Source of the DNA: Capsaspora owczarzaki ATCC 30864
Lineage: Eukaryota; Opisthokonta; Filasterea
Direction: 5' to 3'
Assembly (NCBI RefSeq): GCF_000151315.2
Contig: NW_011887293.1
Location: 186,001 to 250,000 of the forward strand
DNA length: 64,000 nucleotides
Within the stretch, counting starts at the first letter, position 1. Each line of letters opens with the position of its first letter. The notes below the pieces were generated by a model that saw only the letters and a program-made list of their open reading frames with translations, was not told where the DNA came from and did not search any database. Both the position numbers and the translations under genes were made by a program. Below are positions 1 to 10,256 of this stretch, one piece after another.

Positions 1-3000
1 TAGCGCCAGCATCATCCGTCACCATTGGTGTTGCGCCTCCGTCGACAGCGTCCGGCAGCGCAGGTCTGACCAGGAAAATGTCGCAAAAGTTGGCCAGGCG
101 CTGGGTGTGCGGAACACACAGTTTTCGGGAGGCAAGGTAGCGGAGCAAGCTGGTCACGAGGCGACTGTTGTGCAACTCAAAGGCCGAGACGTTGACCTTG
201 CGATCTACAAGGATGCCGCGAATGTCCCGAAGAGTAGAGAGATCGTGTGCGTTGGCTTCTCGAATGCGCTGCGACGTCAGGCCGGTGGCCACGACCTCCG
301 CCCGCTGCTGTGCATCTGATGCGGACGAGGTGGTTGCGGCACCGTCGCCCGAGAACGGCTCTTTACCGAGCTGCTCTGCCAATGCCTGTAGCCGATTGAG
401 GACTTGCGAGGACGCAGACGACGTTGCGCTGTGTTGTAGCTCGGAGGAGGCGTCAAAGTAGCGCTCAATGACCTGTTGTGCGCGGAGTTGGATAAACCCA
501 GCAAATTGCGGCGACCGACCTGACGCAGCAGCAGGGGTACGGCTGCTGCTGCTGCTGCTGCTGCTGCCGGGTCGAGCCGGGCTTTCCGCAGAAGCTTTGC
601 CAGCAGCTGGGGTCGAGGGCGAGGCAGGCAGGGTCGGCACCGGGGCGAGCGAAGGAGGAGGTGCGGCAGCAGCAGCAGCAGCGGCTTCAGAGCTGGACGT
701 CGAGGTACGAGGAGACTTTGAAGGAGCGTATCGGGAGGATTTTCGCGAAGGTTCCGCGGTGGTTGTCGACTCACCAGCAGGCGTGGTGGCTGCCGCGGTC
801 TTGAACTTGTCGCTCGAACGGCGATTGAGCGTCGGCGTACTGAAGGGAGAATCCGTCCGAGACTCGTGCTTTCCACCAGTCGACGCCAACCGCTGCATTT
901 CGTGCACCACACCCTCGCGACGGAAATACACGGAAAAGATGGTGGGCATCTTCTCCATCAGAATGGTTGCCATCCGAAGTCCGTCGACCACAAGCAAATC
1001 GTCCTCTGCCGCAAGCCGACCCGCGATAAAGGAAGAAATGGCCAAATCACGCAACAACTCGACCAGCACAGGCGCCGGAGCAAAGAAAACAATTTTGAGG
1101 ATGGCGGAGAGGCAGAGGCGGCGAACAAGCGTGCTCACAGAGGCCAGATAGGCGTCGAGCAGCGTTGCCAGCAACGACTCGCCGATGGATGTGATGAGCT
1201 CTGGATGTTGAGTGTAAAGTACAGTGCGCGGGTCCAACTCTGTCGTTGCGTTGGCGGTCGCAGAGGAGGTTGATGTGGACGAGGCTTCTGGCTCCTCTTC
1301 CTCCAGAGCAGCGTCCTCAGTGCCGCTGATGCGTCGAATGCGAGGCTCACGACCAAAGGGGCCGCGTTGCAGCATTGCCCTCGCAGCCGAGTCGCGCTGC
1401 TTGAGTGGGTCGGCGTCGTCCACGGGCAAGGGAGGAAGCAGTTCGCCAATGAGCGAGAGGATTTCGTAGAGTTGCTCTGCAGGCAGTGTGATTGGCACAG
1501 ACGACGAAGCGGGGCTCGCGTTTGAGCTGCGGCTCGGAGTGGCGGGCGATCCCGGAGCGGTGGCTGGAGCTGCACTTGCAACGGCACTGCCGGTGGCGAG
1601 CATTTGCCGCAGCGAGCTGGCAATCTGCAACTCTTGCAACAGCGTGGCGGCTAAAGCAGGGTCTGCACCGACCAGGGAAGCCAGCATTCGCACAATCATG
1701 GTGAAGGTGCCAGAGCTGACGAGCGGCGGCACAGCAGCGATGAGCTGCATCAGGTTCGGGAGCAAGCCGTGCGACACGATGGTTTGTATTTGAGTACGAT
1801 CGCGGCGCGCATTGTCGATGAGACGCGCGATACACAGACACGCTCGCTCCACGACAATCTTGTCGGGATACTGCAAAAGATTGGTGAGAATTGGAATGGC
1901 GTCTTCCACCAGTCCGAACGAGTCGCGCGGAATGCTTCGGCAAATGTTGCTGGCGATGGCCAACGAGCATCGTTGGAGGCTGGTCGAGAAAAAGTCGAGG
2001 TACGACAGGACGGCAGAAAGGCCGCCGGCGCGCAAGAGCGCCAGTCCGTGCTCGTGCGAGATCTTTTCGAGAGCCGTGAGCGACTGCTCGGCCAGATCGA
2101 TAAACTCAATGGTGAGCAGCTTGGCGCAGAGAACAGGCACCACGTTTTGCCGAACAACGTTTGCAATGCTGGCCGGGAGCGCCTCCATCATGTGCGTCAG
2201 CGCACGGCACGCCAAAAGCATCATTTCTGGGTTGTGCTCGGCGTTCAACAGCTCGAGCAGTGCAGGAATGGCCGCGTCGACAGGAAACGAGCCAAGCGTT
2301 TCCTCCGTCCCCATGGACAACACTTCACACAGCTCGACAAGCGACGTGTACTGCGCGCCTTCATCGCTATAGTCTGTGATTGAGGCAATCAGCGAACGGT
2401 AGCGCGAGCCCCGCGTCCCACCACCGTTGTCGCCAGCATTTTGAACGAGGTTGTCGAGATTGGCACCGAGGCGGCGCAACAGGCCCTGCAACGGGTGCTC
2501 CGCTGAAACGCCTCCTTCGCCAAAGAGCTCACTGGCGGCGGTTGTGCTACTGGCGTTGGAAGTGTCTGTACTGCTGTTAGTGGTTGTTGTGTTTGTGGCT
2601 GTAGTGCTGGTTGTGGTTGTAGTCGTGGTGGTGGTGTTGGTGGCAGCCGCAGAGTCCGAGCTTGTGGGTTTGGCGTCAGATGCAGGCGAGGCTGCAGTTT
2701 CGCTTGCTGCTGGCTTGGATGGTTGCTTGGCAGACGGCGGGGACGAATCCATTGGAGAGGCTGAAGATGAACTCAAAGCTCGACGAGGGCTGTGGCGCGA
2801 GACTGGCGAAGTGGAGGACGAGGAAGACGACGAAGCAGCGGCAACGGATGAGCGCGAAGCAAGATCTCGAGACGATGTATGCGAGCGGCGGGAACGAGGC
2901 GAGTGAGTGTCTGCTGCGGCTACTTCGGCAACGTTATCGTCAGTTAGGCTGGATTGGCGAGCGCGCTTGTTGTGAGCAGCGAGCAACGAAGGGGAGTGAG

Positions 3001-3346
3001 CTGCAGCGGTGTTGTCAGCGTGATCGGAATGGTCGGCCGGGGCGCGAAGGGGAGACGACGCTGTTCGCTTGCGTGAAGAGCGACGCTGCCGCAACGAAGC
3101 CGGGGCCGCCGAGAGGTCGGAAGGAGAGTCGGCGCTAGTGTCGGGCTCAACGACACTTCTCGAGTGTGGAAGAGTGGGTACAGGGACGAGTGAGGCCGCC
3201 GGCGAGGTTGAGGTGGTGGACGACTGCTGCAACGACTGCCGAGTCAGGGCACGGGTTGACGGACGCGAGTTGGATGACGAGAGGGAATCGGAGGCAGGAG
3301 AAGACGAGGACGACGATGATGGCTTTGACGAATCGGTCCAATCCAT
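1..3346 (-). CDS. TRIP12: TRIP12/Ufd4-type HECT E3 ubiquitin ligase, N-terminal part (cut by window edge)
   Basis: One intronless frame runs from the ATG at 3346 down to base 1 with no stop, about 1,115 codons. An in-frame TGA lies at 3350-3352, just upstream of the ATG. Residues 1 to about 280 are Ser/Pro/Ala-rich and look disordered. From about residue 285 an armadillo-type helical domain follows, with TRIP12 signatures such as GTEETLGSFPVDAAIPAL, CRALTHMMEALP (residue ~387) and ACLCIARLIDNARR. After about residue 780 a stretch around YFRREGVVHEM resembles the region after the ARM repeats in TRIP12, followed by more low complexity (poly-Ala, poly-Ser). In the family a C-terminal HECT domain transfers ubiquitin in the ubiquitin-fusion-degradation pathway. 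That domain would lie beyond the left edge and is not seen. Family assignment rests on recalled similarity to human TRIP12 and is strong. Confidence 0.9.
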   Translation of the reverse strand, partial: MDWTDSSKPSSSSSSSPASDSLSSSNSRPSTRALTRQSLQQSSTTSTSPAASLVPVPTLPHSRSVVEPDTSADSPSDLSAAPASLRQRRSSRKRTASSPLRAPADHSDHADNTAAAHSPSLLAAHNKRARQSSLTDDNVAEVAAADTHSPRSRRSHTSSRDLASRSSVAAASSSSSSSTSPVSRHSPRRALSSSSASPMDSSPPSAKQPSKPAASETAASPASDAKPTSSDSAAATNTTTTTTTTTSTTATNTTTTNSSTDTSNASSTTAASELFGEGGVSAEHPLQGLLRRLGANLDNLVQNAGDNGGGTRGSRYRSLIASITDYSDEGAQYTSLVELCEVLSMGTEETLGSFPVDAAIPALLELLNAEHNPEMMLLACRALTHMMEALPASIANVVRQNVVPVLCAKLLTIEFIDLAEQSLTALEKISHEHGLALLRAGGLSAVLSYLDFFSTSLQRCSLAIASNICRSIPRDSFGLVEDAIPILTNLLQYPDKIVVERACLCIARLIDNARRDRTQIQTIVSHGLLPNLMQLIAAVPPLVSSGTFTMIVRMLASLVGADPALAATLLQELQIASSLRQMLATGSAVASAAPATAPGSPATPSRSSNASPASSSVPITLPAEQLYEILSLIGELLPPLPVDDADPLKQRDSAARAMLQRGPFGREPRIRRISGTEDAALEEEEPEASSTSTSSATANATTELDPRTVLYTQHPELITSIGESLLATLLDAYLASVSTLVRRLCLSAILKIVFFAPAPVLVELLRDLAISSFIAGRLAAEDDLLVVDGLRMATILMEKMPTIFSVYFRREGVVHEMQRLASTGGKHESRTDSPFSTPTLNRRSSDKFKTAAATTPAGESTTTAEPSRKSSRYAPSKSPRTSTSSSEAAAAAAAAPPPSLAPVPTLPASPSTPAAGKASAESPARPGSSSSSSSSRTPAAASGRSPQFAGFIQLRAQQVIERYFDASSELQHSATSSASSQVLNRLQALAEQLGKEPFSGDGAATTSSASDAQQRAEVVATGLTSQRIREANAHDLSTLRDIRGILVDRKVNVSAFELHNSRLVTSLLRYLASRKLCVPHTQRLANFCDIFLVRPALPDAVDGGATPMVTDDAGA

Positions 3347-4291
3347 ACGTCACCAAGGACCACAAACAAATTACAGACGAAAAAAAAAAAGAACAAACAA
3401 AGAAACAGCACGACACGCGCCGATGAGGGGGGGGGGTTTGAGGCAGGGATGTGCGCTACACTGCGCCTAACGCGAAAATGTGAGCTCGAAGGCAAGTGGA
3501 ACAAGGATTGTGCAACCTGAGCTCCTGCTGCAACGCAGGAATGAGATCGTAAGGCAGCAACATGTGAGTGATGAGTGTCCACCATTGCATCAAACAACAA
3601 AACAAGGTGGAGACTTACCAGAGAAACAAACAAAAAAACCAAATGAAAAACGCAAGATTGGCTGTTTGGCAGCGAAACAGCAACGACGTTGATCAGGAAG
3701 CAAAGAGCTTGAAGTCGAAGCAATAACTCTCGATAGTAGAAAAAAACCAAAGAAATCTGCGTTTTTGTTTTTTTGACAATCGACAACAAAGTATCAGAGT
3801 GAGAAAACAGGCAAAACAGGCGATGAAACGCGATGGTGTCGTTCACAGTACGAAACCAAGTGACAAAAAAAAAAAAAAAAAAAAAAAAAAAGTACGTCGA
3901 AACAAAAAAGTGACGGCGAGAGTGAGGCTGAATGGCAGGATGGCTGCTGGAAAGGCACGGAGCAACAAGGGGGAGAAATGAATAAAACACGCCAACAAAC
4001 ACAGAGCTACGTTGAATCCAGCACTGAGAGGAGGAGGAGGAAGAAGGAGGGAAAGAGAGTGACAGGGGACGGAGAGAAAGAGAGAAGAGCAAGCAACCTG
4101 GAAGCGCAACTGCCAGTGAGAGAATGCCAAGACGCAGCTCCATTGCAAGCAGTGCAACACCAGCAAACACGACAAAGTCCCTCGCTGCAGCCGCACCCGA
4201 TCGACCGGACATCAGAGGCTTCAGCCATTCGAACAACAAGAGAAAAAGCAAAAAAAACCTGAAATTGGACGCGAAACGCTGACTGAGAAGC

Positions 4292-4324
<33 letters not shown>

Positions 4325-4495
4325 GTTTTTAAGCCTTGGCTGCAAAGGGAACGGCGAGTGAACAGAGCGAGCCACGCAGAACTCCAATCTGGGCGTTGGG
4401 CAGTTCTCCTCAACTTCCTGACAACAGCCACAGCGGAGTCACGGCTGCCAGACAGAAGTGCGAGGGCAGAAGCGCGGACAGCAAACGCAAAAGTC

Positions 4496-4526
<31 letters not shown>

Positions 4527-4662
4527 GCAACCAACCAAAAAGAACAATGAAAAAGCGCACAAAAGCAGCCGAGACAAAAAGTCAACACAGGGGTGATATT
4601 CGGATACGACTTGATACTACAAGGTGCTAGACATGCAACAACAATAACAACAAAATCGAGCT
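3347..4662. other. Non-coding gap between TRIP12-like and GCP3 genes
   Basis: Both flanking genes are on the minus strand, so this holds the TRIP12 5' flank and the GCP3 3' flank. It carries pure homopolymer runs: A at 3865-3891 (27), T at 4294-4323 (30) and T at 4501-4526 (26). The minus ORFs here are products of these runs. No convincing gene is seen. Confidence 0.7.
3865..3891. repeat. Poly-A run (27 nt)
   Basis: Uninterrupted adenines in the 5' flank of the TRIP12-like gene, which is poly-T on that gene's sense strand. One of many such tracts in the window. Confidence 0.95.
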
Positions 4663-7600
4663 TTAGGTCGATGCCGAGGCTGCGGCAGCAGAGTCGCTGT
4701 AGAGTTGGAGTCCTGCTCGACGGTAATGCTCGTTAAAGTCAATGCGCACAGCCAAGAATTTGAGTGGCAGGTTGGTTTCGGTGGCGCCAAGAAGCACGCC
4801 GAAATCAATCACCAGTTTCTGCGGCAAGCGATCACACAAAAGAAACGAACAACAAAAGACAGCGCACATGAGCAAGCAAACACTCTGCAAGCAGACACCA
4901 GCCCTTGCCCCAACGCCGCACCTTAAACGTCGCGCCAATGATAGACACTTGATCGGATGCGCCTTCAAGGGGGCCTTGGATGAACTGCGCGACATGGGCA
5001 GCCTCGGAAGAGGCTTCGGCAGTCGTCGTTCCCCAGCGTCCTTCCCGTGTGTGGGCCGCCGCAACTTCGGCGCTCTGTGCCCGACGGTGAAGCTCATCAT
5101 CTGCTGCTTGGAAGAGTGCCGCATGCAGCTGTTGAAAGTCGAGAACGAGATCGAGCAGTCCTCGCAACTTGCCAAGGGTCACCTGAGCAAAAAAACATGG
5201 GCAGCGATAATGACGGCAATTGAGCACACAACGAGAGTTTTGCTTGCATTCTGCAAATGTTCTACAACACGGACCTGAGAGCTTCCCGAGAGCAGGGCGC
5301 CTGCCAGAATGGAATTGAGGAACTTGTCATGCGCGGCGATCAGTTGGTCAAAGTCGCGTGCCTGCCGAATAGCCCGTTGCAATTCACCCCAAGAGCATTC
5401 GAGAATCTAGGAAAAAAAAAGAGAAATCGGTCGAGTCAGTGACGACGAGATCTCAGAGTTCGTAGACGGCGAACTGTACCTCGTAGAGCAGGTAGTAGTG
5501 CAGTTGGCGCACAAAATGAATCATTTCATTCGCCACCACGCGGAACTTTTGAAAGACGGGCATGACCTCTGTGTTGGTGCAACAATGGCCGTTAGGACTG
5601 TTTCCCCCCTGCATTCACCCCACGAGCACAGCAGCAGCTTTCGCATACCTGGCATCGATTTGAACTGCTTAAAGTCAACAATAAGCTCCTTCCAAAGAGT
5701 GCTCAGCGAAAAGTCAATGCGTTTGAGTCGCCACAAAAAGTGGAACAATTGCAGATATCGACTCATTGCGGCTGGACTGAGAATCAGGTCGAGAGGGTGT
5801 TCGATCGCGTAATCCAACGTAAAGACGTCCCAGCCGACGTCGCCAGGGGAGACCTGTGTTGACGAGCAAACAAATCAAGCACGCGGTGGGGGAAGGGGAA
5901 GGGTTAGAAACCAGGATTTTGACGACAGAAAGTTGCAGGGGCCATTTTTTTTTTTGGACAAACCTCGAGCATTTTCACCCCAAGTCGGTTGAGCTGGGCC
6001 GTGGGCTCGTACTGTGCATTGGTTGCTCGCACAGCGCTTTCTAGAATACCCGCAAGATTGTGCACATAGAGAGACGCTGCTGGCTTGGCCAACTCCTCGC
6101 TGCAGAAGGACGAAGACGAGAGATATAGAAAGCGAGAACATGAGTTGCTGTAGCCATGCCTCCACCAAACCAACAAAGGTGCACTTACTGAGTCAGAAAC
6201 ATCAAATGCTGGGCAAAATCCCCTTGCCCCAAGAGCAAGAATTTGCGGATGGCGGAAAGATGGTCGAGCAGGTGGTAGCGTTGGAGCATGACATCAATGA
6301 CACGCCGAGAGGTTTGTGCATAGAGCGCCTCGGTTGTTGCAATGACCTTTGCATCATCCTCAAAAGTGGAAACTAGCACATGGAGCGTGTACGGAGTGAA
6401 ATGCCTTGAACAGACCGGCGAACAGCGAGGAGGCAGCCGACTTACCTGGTGTGGCCATCTTCAACGCGTGAATCTGCTCCTCAACATCTCGGTCGTGTGC
6501 GCGAGATCGCAAAAAGTTGATGGATTTGCCAATTAGCAAGATCTAGACACAGCAAAGAACGACAAAAAGAGTCAGATGTTTGCCTTGGTTTCCAATTCTA
6601 CCCGAAAGACTCGAAAAACATACCTGGTGGACTAGTGTGGCGGGAATAACATGCTCAATCATCATTGCCTCTCGAACGGCATAACGATCGTGCCACATGC
6701 GATCATTTGGCACATTAGGGCGCACGCAGATGAAAAACTCGCCGTGCGGGTCGTCCAGCTCGCCATCAAACAGCCACCGGTGCAGCATTGCGCGAATCGG
6801 CACCATTAGTTGATTTGTCAGTTTCTTGACCGTTCGCTGGACCAGGGGATCGCCGTGCGCCGAGAGGGCATGGACACGAGTCACGAGTGCACCTCCTCGC
6901 AGTCCTGCTCGGTTCAGCAGAAAATGCGCATCAATCACAAGCAACCATTCATGAGCAAAAGATCCTCTTCTTCTATCGATGATCCGACTTTGATACTGTG
7001 CGTGGCAATCCGTACCTCGGCACATGTCAACCAACGCAGCTAAAACTCGCATGCGCTCCATCGGATCCACAGTCCAGACAGCGAGCCGGCGAAGGGTCAA
7101 TCCGGGCGAGCTTGAATTGCCCTCGGTCGTTTGATGGCCAACATGAGAGTCGAGCAGAGCCACAAGGCGGTAAAACTCGGTCAACTCCAAGTGCAGGGCT
7201 GAGGCGAAGGCCTGTTTCCGAACGTCATTAGAAGCGGCAGCATCAATTGATTCTGAACCATAAAAAGATGGTCTTACCTGCACGAGCAGACCTTGCGAGC
7301 CAGGCGCCGCGCTACACTGCTGAACAAACTCTTGGACTTTGCTGAAAAGCCAGCCGAGATCGACAAGCTTCAGAACAAGCTCGTGAACAGGCGGGGCGAT
7401 GGCCAACTACGGCGCGGAATAACAGCGGGGGTGAGGGTTTGAACGCACATTTGCGCACAAGAAAGAACAACAACAACAAAAAAACCAACAACAACAACCG
7501 AACGGCGCTCGCTCACCCGATCGTCCACTGTGAACCTGTCGAGAATGGCATTCCATTTGATATACTGGCCGTCAATCCCTTGGAACGCAAAGAGCACATC

Positions 7601-9068
7601 ATGCAGCAGCACTTGTTCGTCCAATCCACCGAGCGCTTTGTGAGAGTACGAGAGAAAATATGAGTATTGAGCACTGCATTCAAGGCGCAGTACTGCGACA
7701 ACGTGATGCGCTCACAGGTCGAACGTAGCTCTGCCGCTTGAATCGCCCGCGTGGCGTGAATACGATCGATGGAGGCCTGGGATAAGGCCATGTTGTCGAG
7801 CGGAGAAGATTCGGCCTTGGTTTCAATGCTGCCGCTCCCGGCGAGAGAGGACGCGCTGGCAACCGTCGGCAATAAAGCTGACGAGATTTGGTCCACCGAA
7901 GGGAGCTGCACAACTGGCAAGCCACTTGTTGACAGCAAAATGCTGTCTTTGCTTGCCTGCCGTTGAGAAAAGCACGTTAGTTTTTCAAATACACTCCAAT
8001 CATGCAAACTCGAAGCGCGCGCACTCACGTGAAGCAAGCTGGCATTTCGAGCCGCCGATTCTTCGCTCAACGACAGTAAAAAGTACAAGATGGCCCACTT
8101 GTTTTGGATGACAGACTATCGAAAGTTCCACCCATAAAGTCAGAACAGTCAGAAAGAATGTCAACTACCAAACGACTTGTCCTCATACCTTTGTGCCAAG
8201 CTTTTGAAACAGCTCGGCAAATCGAAGCGCATCATCCGTCCGTTGTTGTCGAGTAACTATCGCAAAAGAGCAGCGAAAGATTCGAATCGAAGCGAAACAT
8301 CCCAGCAACAATGCACCCCCCCCACCCCTTGGCATCAAGACCAATTAAACTCATCAGTAGCTACATACATCGCTTTTTGATAATCTCTGCTGTAAAGAAC
8401 TCGTCCTGGGACGTGGGAGCTGTGATTCGACTATGAGAATGCGAAACGAGGAGGGTAAGTCGCTTGTCGAGGGTGTTTGGAGCATTTCAATTGAGCTGAA
8501 CCTCACCTAGCCAGAATGCGGAGAGCATATTGAACGAGCGTCGGTCGGTCCGCTGCGCACAGGAGCAAGAGAAAGGTCGAGTGAGGATTTTGGCGGGAAA
8601 ACAGCTCAATGCGTTGAGCAGGCTCCAGCCAAACGCCCCGCACACACACACACGCACGCCATCATGATTGGCGAGCATTTTGCTACAGGACTAGCATTCG
8701 AAAGTGGACGCACCTGCTTTGGGGCCGACGAGCGTGGCGCACAGATGCTCGACCAGCGATGGAGCCGAGTCTGATTTTGCGGCCCCAGAGCTCGAGCTGT
8801 TGGGCACACCAGAGCTTGTCGGCGACATCGTCGATGCGAGCTGAGTCTGGGCACGCGCACCCGCTGGCGGCGATCCTGACACAGCGTTGCTTCGGGTTGC
8901 AGACTGGCGCAGCATTGGGGATGATGATGATGATGGTCCACCTGTCGACGACAATTGCGATCGCGATGATGACAATGATGCTGACAATGTTGTTGATGCA
9001 GTCTGTGGTGGTGGTTGTGATGGTCGGTGATTTGGAGGCGTTCGGCTCGCTCTGGTCGCAGAGCTCAT
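4663..9068 (-). CDS. TUBGCP3: Gamma-tubulin complex component 3 (GCP3/Spc98)
   Basis: Eighteen exons read in phase into 947 aa: 9068-8714, 8552-8507, 8430-8369, 8256-8189, 8115-8029, 7956-7716, 7635-7517, 7406-7278, 7211-7016, 6904-6624, 6542-6446, 6372-6189, 6099-5964, 5853-5649, 5568-5480, 5406-5275, 5182-4922 and 4818-4663. Human GCP3 is 907 aa. The N-terminal ~120 residues are Ser/Pro-rich. Then come GCP3 hallmarks: [124 protein letters not shown] and [14 protein letters not shown]. The protein builds the gamma-tubulin small complex that nucleates microtubules. The start is the ATG at 9068; the same frame continues upstream without another ATG nearby. Confidence 0.95.
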
Positions 9069-9865
9069 CTTGCCGATCAAAAAAACCAAACTGAGCTCGA
9101 ATCATCATCATCATGGATGGGTTGTTGGATTTTTGGTGATTTGAGAGAGTTTTGTGGATGTGAATGATACGATGTTGCGAGTGCGAGACAAGGAGGGGTG
9201 GGAGAGAGAGTGATAGAGGGAGTGCTGTTGCTCAGCAGGGAGTTGGCCACTGGCACTGTGACACCCATCAGTCGATGCACCCGTCGTCATCCCTCCCCCC
9301 TTCTACTAAAAAATACGGTCGACTGTTGCTGTGGTGCCGACGTTGTTAAGGTCTCAACGGTGTCTGCCGACACAACGAACCCCCCTCAGCTGGTTGGTTC
9401 TTTTTCTGGTTGTTGGTGTTCTCTAATCTCGCTCTCCCGCTCCCCCGCCGCAAGCCGCCAAGCAAGCCAGCCCGCGTGCGGCGTGCGTCTCTTTCCCGCC
9501 CTGTGCCCTCCCGTTCGTCCACCGCAGCCGCCTCCCCGCCGTCAGGTTCAAGCAATCTCACCGCCCACCACCAATTTTTGAGTCACTTTTTTTTTTTTTT
9601 TTTTTTTTGGTTGTTTGTTTTGGTTTCTCCGTTTCTCGCTCTTGTTCTGTTGCCGCGTTGGACGTACAGCACTTGCTCATCTGCCGCCATCTCACTCGCA
9701 TTATCCTGTGAAAACACTTTGGATTCGATTTCTTTTTCATCGAAACAAAACTCTGATTTTATGGGTTCTTTCTTTTTTTCAAAGTCCAAACCGTTTTAGT
9801 ACATTGTCATTCTTTATTTTTTTTTTTTCGCTACTTTTTCTTTTTTTCTCTTTCTCTCTTTAACC
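9069..9865. other. Divergent intergenic region, GCP3 / CD36-like
   Basis: About 800 bp between two divergent starts, so it should hold both promoters. It has a CAT/ATG-rich stretch at about 9098-9113, T runs at 9588-9608 and 9816-9830, and pyrimidine-rich sequence up to the plus-strand ATG. I recognise no TATA box or named motif. Confidence 0.6.
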
Positions 9866-10224
9866 ATGGGCAAGAAGGCAGCAGGCATTGCGCTGATTGT
9901 CGTTGGTGCGATCTTCATCGTGCTCGGCATTGGTCTCGGCGTTGGTCTGCCCGACGTCGTGAACAACACAATCACCTCGGGCGTCCAGGGTCCCGACAGC
10001 TCCAGCATGTCGGACGTCAACGACCCCGAGTCGTCGTACTCCAAGTGGCTGCGCAACTGGGACCCCATCGACGACAAGAAGCCCCACAAGCTCAACCACG
10101 TCTACATCTACAACCTGACCAACCCCCAGGGGTACCTGTTCGATGCCGAGCGTCCGATGGTAAGCAAAAGCCACACTGCAACCATTTTTTTATTTTTTTT
10201 TTATTATTGTTTTCGCTCGATTGC

Positions 10225-10256
<32 letters not shown>

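Noticed and set aside
3244-4560. 438-codon minus-strand ORF, Phe/Leu/Ser-rich
   Set aside because: Built from poly-A/T tracts (long Lys and Phe runs); overlaps the TRIP12 start in another frame.
8270-8300. GATTCGAATC, resembling a tRNA B box
   Set aside because: No matching A box or cloverleaf around it; it lies in a GCP3 intron.
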